The notes under the pieces are model-generated. The model had not been told where the DNA came from. It did no database searches and saw only the letters and a list, made by a program, of their open reading frames with translations. A stretch of DNA of 64,000 bases from Opitutia bacterium (lineage in GTDB: Bacteria; Verrucomicrobiota; Kiritimatiellia; CAIQIC01; Lenti-01), in NCBI GenBank assembly GCA_009928955.1, contig SABN01000003.1:1-64000 (forward strand). The letters run 5' to 3'. Positions within the stretch are counted from its first letter, which is position 1, and each line of letters opens with the position of its first letter. Made by a program: the position numbers and the translations under genes. Below are positions 57,101-64,000 of this stretch, in pieces.

Positions 57101-58573
57101 ATGAAGAAGTGGAAGAGGCGCGGGGGCTGGGCGGCGGTGGCGGCGGCCCTGCTGTCCGGGTGCGTGGGCGTGCCGGATGCGGAGCAGATGCGCGGGATCC
57201 GGGCGGAATCCGCGGTTCGGCGGCTGGACGACTTGGCGCGGAAGACCACGACCGAAAGCGGGGTGTATCTGTCCGGGCCGTTGCTGCTGTGGGAGGCCGT
57301 GTCGTTGGCGCAAAGCTACAACCGGCCGCTCCAGCAGGAGCGGGTGGGGCGGGAGATCGCGCGGGGGCGCATCGAGGCCTCCTATTCGGAGGCGCTGCCG
57401 ACGCTGGCGCTGACGGGCGGCTACGTGCGGCGCGACGAGGAGCTGGGGACGACGAGGGACGGGGTCTATGTGCCGACGCGCCTGCAGGACCAATATAGCG
57501 CGGGGCTCAAGCTGTCGCAGCCGCTGTTCAACGGCCGGATCGGCGCGGCCCTGCGGGCTTCGAAACTCTATGGCGAATGGATGGAATCCACGATCCGCGC
57601 GGCGACGGAGTCCGTGCAGCGCGAGACCATCCGGGCCTATTATTCGGCCGTGCTGAGCGAGCACCTGCTGGAGGTGAACCAGACGGCGCTGGAAACGGCG
57701 GAACGACAGCTGGAGAACACGCAGGCGCGGCGGCGGCAGGGGATGGCGTCGAACTACGACGAGCTGCGCGCGCAGGTGGAGGTGTCGAACTTCCGCGCGC
57801 AGGTGTTGCAGGCGCGGAACGACAAGGACGTGGCCTATACGGCCCTGTACCGCCTGATGGGGGCGTCGCCGGAGAGCGCGGCGGAGCTGGTGGACGACGT
57901 GCCGCGGGTGGTCGAGGCGGTTTCCTTCGCCGACGCGGCGCGGACGGCGCTGGAGCGGCGCGCGGACCTGGCCGTGGCGGAATACGCCCTGCGGATGCAG
58001 CGCGAGAGCGTCGCGGCCGCGAAGGGGCGCTACCTGCCCGAGGTGTCGGGCTACGTCTCGCAGGCGTGGGCCAATCCCGATCCGCACGAATCCACGCGCG
58101 ACGACTGGGGCGACGAGTGGCAGGCGGGCGTGCAGGTGAGCCTGCCGCTGTTCGACGGCCTCGACCGGCGCGGCACGCTCATCCAGGAGCGGGCGAAGCT
58201 GCGCCAGTTCGAGATCGCCCTGCGGGACGCGGAAGAGCGGACCGTGAGCGAGATCCGCCAAGGAGTGCTGTCGCTGAAGACGGCCGAGGAATTCGCGCAT
58301 TCGCAGAGCCAGAATCTGGAGATGGCGCAGGAAGCGCTGCGCCTCGTGGAGGCGGGCCTGAAGGAAGGCCAGAATTCGCCGATCGAAGTGATGGACGCCC
58401 GCCAGGCCCTGACCAAGGCCTCCGCAAACTATTACGAGTCGATTTTCGCCCACGCGATGGCGCGGGTGGTCTTGCAGCAGGCGATGGGCTTGATGTCGCC
58501 CGACGTCCTGCCCGACGCGCCCGTGCTGGGAATTGCGGCTTCATCCGACGGATCGGTCGGATCCGCCGAATGA
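57101..58573 (+). CDS. RND efflux outer-membrane factor (TolC/OprM-NodT family lipoprotein)
   Basis: A 490-residue outer-membrane channel of a tripartite pump. The N-terminus 'RRGGWAAVAAALLSGCVG' has a lipobox (L-S-G-C), so it should be lipid-anchored. Two OEP repeats of helices and strands follow: 'LLLWEAVSLAQSYNRPLQQERVGREIARGRIEASYSEALPTLALTGGYVRR', 'YSAGLKLSQPLFNGRIGAALRASK', 'QAGVQVSLPLFDGLDRRGTLIQERAKLRQFE', 'EGQNSPIEVMDARQALTKASANYYES'. ATG 57101 is preferred to GTG 57092. First gene of a four-gene operon with adaptor, permease and PG0541-like protein. Confidence 0.9.
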   Translation: MKKWKRRGGWAAVAAALLSGCVGVPDAEQMRGIRAESAVRRLDDLARKTTTESGVYLSGPLLLWEAVSLAQSYNRPLQQERVGREIARGRIEASYSEALPTLALTGGYVRRDEELGTTRDGVYVPTRLQDQYSAGLKLSQPLFNGRIGAALRASKLYGEWMESTIRAATESVQRETIRAYYSAVLSEHLLEVNQTALETAERQLENTQARRRQGMASNYDELRAQVEVSNFRAQVLQARNDKDVAYTALYRLMGASPESAAELVDDVPRVVEAVSFADAARTALERRADLAVAEYALRMQRESVAAAKGRYLPEVSGYVSQAWANPDPHESTRDDWGDEWQAGVQVSLPLFDGLDRRGTLIQERAKLRQFEIALRDAEERTVSEIRQGVLSLKTAEEFAHSQSQNLEMAQEALRLVEAGLKEGQNSPIEVMDARQALTKASANYYESIFAHAMARVVLQQAMGLMSPDVLPDAPVLGIAASSDGSVGSAE

Positions 58574-58586
58574 TTTGGAGGAACCC

Positions 58587-59741
58587 ATGAAAACACGGTT
58601 TTTGATTGTGCTGGGCGCGGGGCTGGCCGCGGCGCTGGCGGTGGGCTGTTCGAAGCCGGCGGAGCAGGACAACGGCAAGCCGCAGAAAGGCCGCGGGCCG
58701 GTGGCGGTGCGCACGGCGCGGGTCGAGCGGCGGGATCTCTCGGAGACGATGCTGTTCACGGGCGAACTGGAGTCGCCGGTGTCGGTGGAGGTGAAGCCGA
58801 AGATCCAGGGGCGCCTGGAGAAGATGGAGCTGGAAGACGGCCTGCCGACGACGGAAGGGGCGGTGGCGAAGCGCGGCGAGACGATCGCCGAGATCGACCG
58901 CCGGGAACTGGATGCGCAGATGGCGCTGGCGGAAGCGCAGGCGCGCCAAGCCGAAGTGGCGCTGGCGGACCGCGAGCGCGAGCGCCGGCGGCTCGAGGCG
59001 CTGTTCGCGGAAGAGGTGGCGACCGAACAGGCGCGCGACGCGGCCGTGACCGCGCACGAGAGCGCCAAGGCCGCCCTGGCGCAGGCGCAGGCGCAGCGGA
59101 AGCTGGCGAAGGTGAACCTCGACGAGACGAACATCCGCGCGCCGATGGATGGCGTGGTGACGGACCGCCACGCGGATCCGGGCGCGATGGTCGGACCGTC
59201 GGCGCCCATCGTGCGGATGGCGCAGATGGATCCGCTGCGGTTGATGCTGGCGATCCCGGCGCGCCTGCTGCCGATGCTGGAGGAAGGCCGGACTCCGGTG
59301 TCGGTGGCGACGGACGTCCTTCCGGGACGCGCGTTCGACTGCACGGTGGCGCGGATCTTCCCGGCGGCGGACCCGGCGACGCGCACGGTGCGGGCGGAGG
59401 TCCTGCTGGCCAATCCGCGCGCCGCCGGCGGCTGGCCGCTGCGACCGGGCATGTACGCGACGGCGAAGCTGACGCTGGCCACGAGCCCGGGGGCGCTGGC
59501 GGTTCCGGCGGCGGCGGTCATCCGCGTGCTGGACCGCCAGCTGGTCTACGTCGTCCGCGACGGCGTGGCCCGCGCCGCGACCGTGCAGACGGGCGTCCGG
59601 GACGGCATCGACGTCGAAATCCTCGCCGGCCTGGCGGAAGGCGACGAATACGTGGCGATGGGCCAGAACAAGCTGACGGACGGCGCGGCGATCGAGCGGG
59701 TCGGCGAATTCGGGGCGCCGGCGGAACGGCCGACGGAGTAG
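58587..59741 (+). CDS. RND efflux periplasmic adaptor (membrane fusion protein, lipoprotein)
   Basis: A 384-residue HlyD/AcrA-type adaptor. The signal 'IVLGAGLAAALAVGCSKP' ends in a lipobox. Then a beta-barrel/lipoyl part ('MLFTGELESPVSVEVKPKIQGRLEKM', 'VAKRGETIAEIDRRELDAQ'), a coiled-coil hairpin ('LAEAQARQAEVALADRERERRRLEALFAEEV...AKAALAQAQAQRKLAKVNLDE'), the second lipoyl half 'TNIRAPMDGVVTDRHADPGAMVG', and a C-terminal barrel with 'LRPGMYATAKL'. GGAGG 5-7 bp upstream confirms ATG 58587. Links the permease to the outer-membrane factor. Confidence 0.93.
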   Translation: MKTRFLIVLGAGLAAALAVGCSKPAEQDNGKPQKGRGPVAVRTARVERRDLSETMLFTGELESPVSVEVKPKIQGRLEKMELEDGLPTTEGAVAKRGETIAEIDRRELDAQMALAEAQARQAEVALADRERERRRLEALFAEEVATEQARDAAVTAHESAKAALAQAQAQRKLAKVNLDETNIRAPMDGVVTDRHADPGAMVGPSAPIVRMAQMDPLRLMLAIPARLLPMLEEGRTPVSVATDVLPGRAFDCTVARIFPAADPATRTVRAEVLLANPRAAGGWPLRPGMYATAKLTLATSPGALAVPAAAVIRVLDRQLVYVVRDGVARAATVQTGVRDGIDVEILAGLAEGDEYVAMGQNKLTDGAAIERVGEFGAPAERPTE

Positions 59742-59747
59742 CCGGCG

Positions 59748-62700
59748 ATGAAATTGCCCGAACTCGGTGTCCAGCGCCCCGTCACGACGCTGATGTTTTT
59801 CCTGGCGGTGTTCGTGATGGGCGCCGTGATGCTGACCCAGCTGCCGGTGGACCTGATGCCGGAGATCGAACAGCCGACCGTGACGGTGGTGACGACCTGG
59901 GAAGGCGCGAGCGCCGAGGACGTCGAAAGCAAGGTGACCAAGCTGGTGGAGCGGGCGCTGGGCACGGTGAGCGGCCTGGAAGAGATGACCAGCGCCACGA
60001 TCGAGGGTGTCTCGAGCGTGACCTGCGAATTTTCCTGGGGCACCAATCTCGACGAGGCGTCCAACGACATCCGCAGCAACCTCGAGCGCATCCGCAAGGC
60101 GCTGCCGGACGACGCCGACGCGCCCATCCTGTGGAAATTCAACACCTCGCAGATCCCGATCCAGTTCTACGGCGTCACCTGCGCCGAGAGCCTCGAGCAG
60201 CTCGAGGAGATCGTCAACAACGAGATCGCCGACCCGCTGAAGCGCCTGCCGGGCGTGGGGGCGGTGACGCTGTTCGGGGGACTCGAGCGGCAGATCAACG
60301 TGAAGCTCGATCCGGCGCGCCTGGCGGGCTACGGGCTGGTGTTCGACCAGGTCGCGGCGGCGCTGGCGAAGGAGAACGTGACGCTGCCGGCGGGCAACGT
60401 GAAGGTCGGGCGGATGGACTACACGATCCGCGTGCCGGGGGAATTCGCGACGGCGGGGGAGATCGGCGACATCGTGGTCCGGTCGGCGGGTGGCGCGCAC
60501 GTGCGCCTGCGCGACGTGGCGGAGGTGGAGGACGGCTTCGCGGAAGAGCGCCGGCTGGCGAAGGTGAAGGACCGCCGGGCGATCATGATGATGATCCAGA
60601 AGCGCTCCGGGGCGAACACGGTCGACACGGCCCGGGAAGTGATGCGGGAACTGGAACGGAACATCCAGCCGATGCTGCCGCGGGACATCGAAATCCACCA
60701 GATCTTCGACACGAGCGAGCAGATCACCCAGTCCATCTCCAACGTGGCCATGACGGTTCGCTGGGCGTTCGTGTTCGTGGTGCTGACGGCGTTCTTCTTC
60801 CTGCGCAACGTGCGCTCCGCGCTGATCATCGCGCTGACGATCCCGTTCTCGCTGATCCTGGCGTTCATCTTCATGTGGACGATGGGCTGGACCATCAACA
60901 TCATTTCGATGGCGAGCCTGGCGATCGCGATGGGCATGGTGGTGGACAACGCGGTGGTGGTGCTGGAGAACATCGCCACGAAGGTGGAGCAGGGAACGGC
61001 CCCGCGCGAGGCGGCGATGTTCGGCAGCGAGGAAGTGGGGATGGCGGTCAGCGCCTCGACGCTGACGACGATCGTGGTGTTCGTGCCGCTGATCTTCCTG
61101 AAGGGGGAGGCGGGGATCATGTTCAAGCAGCTCGGCGGGCTGCTGACGGCGACGCTGCTGGCGAGCCTGACGTGCGCGCTGTGGCTGACGCCGATGCTGA
61201 GCAGCCGCCTGCTGCGGGCGTCCGGGAAGCGCCGGGCGCGCGGGCGGTTCGCGGAGGCGTTCCACGCGTGGAGCGAGGCCCGGTTCGCGGCGCTGGACGC
61301 CGCCTATTCCGGGCTGCTGCGCCGGGCGCTGCGGGGCCGCTGGGTGGTCGTCGCGGCGGCGATCGCGGTGTTCGCGGGGAGCGTGGCGCTGTTCAAGGGG
61401 CTGGGGTCCGAGTATGCGCCGGAAGACGATTCCGGACGGTTGATGCTGCGCTACCAGACCGCCATCGGCACGCGGGTGGAAGAGACCGCGGCGCTCGGCC
61501 AGCGGATCCTGGAGGTGGCGCTGGAAGAGGCCGGCCGGGACAACGTGCTCGTCTACGCCTGGCGCTGCGGCGAGACCGGCGGCATGGGCGGCCGGGGCGG
61601 ATCGCACATCGGGCAGGTCATGATGCGCCTGGTGTCGCAGAGGCAGCGCGACCGCGGCCTCAAGGAAATCGGCCGCGCCGTGGGCGACGTCGTCGCGAAG
61701 TGGCCGGAGGTCCAGAAGTACAGCGTGGACACCGCCCAGATGGGGCCCGGCGGCGGGCAAAAGCCGATCATCATCGAGGTGCTGGGATTCGACCTCGACG
61801 TCCTGCAGGGCATCGCCGAGCATGTGCTGGAAGTGGTCAACACGACGCCCGGCGCGGTGGACGCCGAGATCGGGCGCGATCCCGGCCGGCCCGAAATCCG
61901 CGTGGAGATCGACCGGACGAAGGCGGCCGCGCACGGGCTGAACGTGTCGCAGGTGGCCAACGGCATGCGCACGCTGTTCTACGGGACGACGGCCACCCTG
62001 TTCCGCGAGTCCGACGAGGACTACGACGTCGTGCTGCGGCTGGACGAGCCGTTCCGGCAGACGGTGGCGGACATCGCGCAGTCGGAGATCGCGCTGCCGA
62101 ACGGCCGGCGGATCCGGCTCGACAGCGTGGCGAACGTGGCGGAACGCCTCGGGGCGCTGCAGATCGACCGCCGCAACCAGGAGCGCATGATCCAGGTGAC
62201 GGCCGACGTGTTCGGGCGCAGCAGCGGCGAGGTGGTCCGCGACCTGCGCCGCCGCCTCGCGGCGGAAGTGCCGCTGCCGTCGGGCACGGGCATCCATTTC
62301 GGCGGCACGGCGGAGGACCAGGAGGAATCGTTCCGCCAGATGGGCCTGATGCTGGTGCTGGGCATCCTGCTGGTCTACATGGTGATGGCGTCGCAGTTCG
62401 AGAGCCTGCTGGATCCGTTCCTGATCCTGTTCTCGATCCCGTTCGCGTTCACGGGCGTGGCGATCGCCCTGACGGCGCTGCAACTGACGGTGAGCATCAT
62501 GTCCTACATCGGGATGATCCTGCTGGTGGGCGTGGTGGTGAACAACGCCATCGTGCTGATCGACTACGTCAACCTGCTGCGGGAGCGCGGGCAGGGGCTG
62601 TCCGACGCGATCGTGAACGCCGGGCGCTCGCGCCTGCGGCCGGTGCTCATCACGACGATGACCACGTCGCTGGGGATGACGCCGATGATCCTGAGCCGGG

Positions 62701-62867
62701 GCGAAGGCGCGGCGACCTGGAAGCCGATGGCGGCGACGATCGTGGGCGGGCTGCTGTTCTCGATGCTGATCACGCTGGTGCTGGTGCCGACCCTGTACAG
62801 CTTGGCCCATTCGCGAGTGGCGCGGCGGCGGGAACAAGCGGCCGCCGAGAAGGGAGTGCGCGCATGA
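59748..62867 (+). CDS. RND multidrug/solute efflux permease (AcrB/HAE1 family)
   Basis: A 1039-residue inner-membrane proton-driven pump with the standard repeat: helix 1 ('TTLMFFLAVFVMGAVMLTQLPVDLMPEIEQPTV'), a large periplasmic porter loop, helices 2-6, a second loop (about 545-860) and helices 8-12 ('LLVGVVVNNAIVLIDYVNLLRERG'). In helix 4 'AIAMGMVVDNAVVVLENI' keeps the first Asp of the AcrB proton-relay pair, with Asn at the second, as in many non-AcrB members. A 6-bp gap follows the adaptor. The substrate (drug, lipid or metal) is not readable. Confidence 0.95.
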   Translation: MKLPELGVQRPVTTLMFFLAVFVMGAVMLTQLPVDLMPEIEQPTVTVVTTWEGASAEDVESKVTKLVERALGTVSGLEEMTSATIEGVSSVTCEFSWGTNLDEASNDIRSNLERIRKALPDDADAPILWKFNTSQIPIQFYGVTCAESLEQLEEIVNNEIADPLKRLPGVGAVTLFGGLERQINVKLDPARLAGYGLVFDQVAAALAKENVTLPAGNVKVGRMDYTIRVPGEFATAGEIGDIVVRSAGGAHVRLRDVAEVEDGFAEERRLAKVKDRRAIMMMIQKRSGANTVDTAREVMRELERNIQPMLPRDIEIHQIFDTSEQITQSISNVAMTVRWAFVFVVLTAFFFLRNVRSALIIALTIPFSLILAFIFMWTMGWTINIISMASLAIAMGMVVDNAVVVLENIATKVEQGTAPREAAMFGSEEVGMAVSASTLTTIVVFVPLIFLKGEAGIMFKQLGGLLTATLLASLTCALWLTPMLSSRLLRASGKRRARGRFAEAFHAWSEARFAALDAAYSGLLRRALRGRWVVVAAAIAVFAGSVALFKGLGSEYAPEDDSGRLMLRYQTAIGTRVEETAALGQRILEVALEEAGRDNVLVYAWRCGETGGMGGRGGSHIGQVMMRLVSQRQRDRGLKEIGRAVGDVVAKWPEVQKYSVDTAQMGPGGGQKPIIIEVLGFDLDVLQGIAEHVLEVVNTTPGAVDAEIGRDPGRPEIRVEIDRTKAAAHGLNVSQVANGMRTLFYGTTATLFRESDEDYDVVLRLDEPFRQTVADIAQSEIALPNGRRIRLDSVANVAERLGALQIDRRNQERMIQVTADVFGRSSGEVVRDLRRRLAAEVPLPSGTGIHFGGTAEDQEESFRQMGLMLVLGILLVYMVMASQFESLLDPFLILFSIPFAFTGVAIALTALQLTVSIMSYIGMILLVGVVVNNAIVLIDYVNLLRERGQGLSDAIVNAGRSRLRPVLITTMTTSLGMTPMILSRGEGAATWKPMAATIVGGLLFSMLITLVLVPTLYSLAHSRVARRREQAAAEKGVRA

Positions 62868-63160
62868 AAGCGGTGTGGATGATGCACGACATCGTGCTGG
62901 CGGACGAGATTCAGGACATCCTCGACGAAATGGGGATCGTCGGGCTGTCGCGCTGGAAGCGCATGACCGGCCGCGGCCCGAAGAGCGGCGCGCGGATGGA
63001 CAACCATGTGTGGCCCGGGGCCAATTCGGGGGCCTTCGTGGTGGTGGAGGACGAGGTGGCGGCGCGGTTGATGGGGCGCCTGCAGGCGTTGCGCGACGAG
63101 GTGGGCGCCATGACCGGCCTGTGGGCGTTCACCACGCCGGTGTCGGAGACGCTCAAATAA
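62864..63160 (+). CDS. PG0541-like transporter-associated protein
   Basis: A 98-residue soluble protein encoded with a 4-bp overlap at the end of the RND operon. 'KAVWMMHDIVLADEIQDILDEMGIVGLSRWKRMTGRGPKSGARMDNHVWPGANSGAFVVVEDEVAARLMGRLQALRD' has the P-II-like ferredoxin-fold pattern of the PG0541 family, small proteins encoded behind RND pumps in anaerobic bacteria. A regulatory role on the pump is likely but untested. After the stop a 7-bp inverted repeat (ggaactt..aagttcc, 63169-63195) without a T-run might help end transcription. Confidence 0.85.
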   Translation: MKAVWMMHDIVLADEIQDILDEMGIVGLSRWKRMTGRGPKSGARMDNHVWPGANSGAFVVVEDEVAARLMGRLQALRDEVGAMTGLWAFTTPVSETLK

Positions 63161-63284
63161 CCAGTGCCGGAACTTTGTTCGGCGGAAGAAGTTCCCCGGC
63201 GCCCGAAAATTATGGTTGTGTTCGTTCATCGCGATGAGGTATCTACACCGCACGATAGGGAGCATACGGAACCGGAGAAGTGAA

Positions 63285-63944
63285 ATGGCGAGAATAATGA
63301 CTTGGGCGAAAATCGGATGCGCGCTGTGGGTCGTGGCGGCCATGGGGGTCGGTTGCGAAACCGCGACGATGGACAATCAGGGCACCATCACGTTGGCCGA
63401 GTTGCAGGGCATCACGCCGGCCCCGCCTTCGGACCCGGGCGGCGGCGGGGACCCGGACGGCGGCGGAGACACGGGCGGCGGTGGGGACACGGGCGGCGGC
63501 GGGGACACGGATGGCGGCGGGGACACGGGCGGGGGTGGATTTGGGGAGATCACGGGTGCCATCAAATGGCTGAACACGGACGTGTCGGGCTGGTCCCAGA
63601 CCGCCAGCCTGAACGCGAGCGTCAGCGGCGGCACGATCCACATGCCCTACGACAAGGCCAAGGTGTGGCCTTCCGTGGACGGCTTGAACGGCAACTGTTG
63701 GGCCATCGTGAACATCGGCGGCCAATGGTATGCCGCGACCTTCGAATATCTTCGATCTGGGCAGACTTCGAAGCCGGTGGGGGTGCTGAATGGCAGCCTG
63801 GGCGACCATTTCAAGGTGTCGCCGCTGAGCCGGTGGCGCCCCAGCAGCGGAGAGCGGTTTGGCATCATGGTCAGCGGCTTGGCGCGCGGGGGATTGCGCA
63901 ATGTCAAGGAGCGCAGCAATGTTTCCATGGTCACCTGGCCGTAG
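63285..63944 (+). CDS. hypothetical lipoprotein with Gly/Asp-rich linker
   Basis: A 219-residue protein. Signal 'WAKIGCALWVVAAMGVGCET' ends in a lipobox (G-V-G-C). A low-complexity linker (about 48-85) of DTGGGG/DPDGGG units leads to a C-terminal globular domain of about 130 residues ('GAIKWLNTDVSGWSQTASLNASVSGGTIHMPYDKAKVWPSVDGLNGNCWAIVNIGGQWYAATFEYLRSGQTSKPVG'), Trp-rich and beta-like, possibly carbohydrate binding. ATG 63285 is chosen with GGAGAAG upstream; the ORF's TTG start at 63216 adds a non-signal extension. No family recognised. The last 56 bp of the window show nothing. Confidence 0.7.
   Translation: MARIMTWAKIGCALWVVAAMGVGCETATMDNQGTITLAELQGITPAPPSDPGGGGDPDGGGDTGGGGDTGGGGDTDGGGDTGGGGFGEITGAIKWLNTDVSGWSQTASLNASVSGGTIHMPYDKAKVWPSVDGLNGNCWAIVNIGGQWYAATFEYLRSGQTSKPVGVLNGSLGDHFKVSPLSRWRPSSGERFGIMVSGLARGGLRNVKERSNVSMVTWP
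63431..63538 (+). repeat. GC-rich minisatellite encoding the Gly/Asp linker
   Basis: About seven imperfect 15-bp units (ggcggcggggacacg) coding for G-G-G-D-T type repeats inside the lipoprotein gene. Likely to vary in copy number between strains. Confidence 0.85.
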
Positions 63945-64000
63945 GGGTCGGACGGGAGGCCGCGCGAGTGAAGGCCGGACGGGGGCGGCCGTCTTCCGCG

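Noticed and set aside
58179-62837. 1552-codon minus-strand ORF
   Set aside because: Mirror of the RND permease and adaptor genes; composition (His, Arg, Gln rich) is that of an antisense frame, with no domain visible.

Overview
The window is GC-rich, gene-dense bacterial DNA from a Gram-negative: it encodes a TolC/HlyD/RND tripartite efflux system, an outer-membrane porin and several lipoprotein signals. A class II superoxide reductase points to an anaerobe. The abundant ATCCAAT-type intergenic tracts, the TTTTCCAC..GTGGAAAA palindromes and the style of the glycan genes suggest the PVC superphylum (Kiritimatiellota/Verrucomicrobiota). That placement is inference; there is no rRNA or ribosomal gene here to settle it. 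No tRNA, CRISPR array, complete insertion sequence or prophage was recognised.

Region A (1-45.4 kb), all on the + strand, is a very large surface-glycan biosynthesis locus. It opens with a nonulosonic (sialic/legionaminic-type) acid block: the 3' end of neuB, then a neuC-type epimerase, a methyltransferase, neuA and a 2-hydroxyacid dehydrogenase. An MBOAT O-acyltransferase with its companion follows. Next come three asparagine-synthetase-like amidotransferases (one without the glutaminase cysteine) plus a chimeric remnant of a fourth, and a tightly overlapping block of a surface-carbohydrate GT-B protein, an MsbA-type ABC exporter, a P-loop kinase-like protein and a GT4. The middle part carries a methyltransferase-GT2 fusion, a methyltransferase, a hexapeptide acyltransferase, a LegB-type 4,6-dehydratase, a sugar nucleotidyltransferase, an SDR reductase and more GT4 enzymes. 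The end (29.5-44.2 kb) is dominated by large polytopic GT-C/GT39-like proteins interleaved with GT2 enzymes. It includes two unusual fusions: UDP-GlcNAc 2-epimerase + flippase-like membrane domain, and DUF2304 + GT-C. Many genes overlap by 4 or 8 bp, so long co-transcribed units are likely. Two gene remnants (6.6 kb and 41.7 kb) show that the locus was shaped by duplication and deletion.

Region B (45.4-52 kb) holds a DUF4230-like protein, then minus-strand genes: a small membrane protein, a GH13 alpha-glucanase, a WbuC-type cupin, a secreted GH31 alpha-glucosidase and a class II superoxide reductase. The intergenic DNA here is unusually rich in repeats: a five-copy palindrome cluster between convergent genes, three copies of a 37-bp REP-like hairpin around the GH31 gene, and an 11-bp poly-C tract at the cupin/GH13 junction.

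Region C (52-64 kb), + strand, has a porin with a clear intrinsic terminator, a tRNA-dihydrouridine synthase, sigma-54 (rpoN), a class IV aminotransferase, a four-gene RND efflux operon (outer-membrane factor, adaptor, permease, PG0541-like partner) and a lipoprotein with a Gly/Asp-rich linker.
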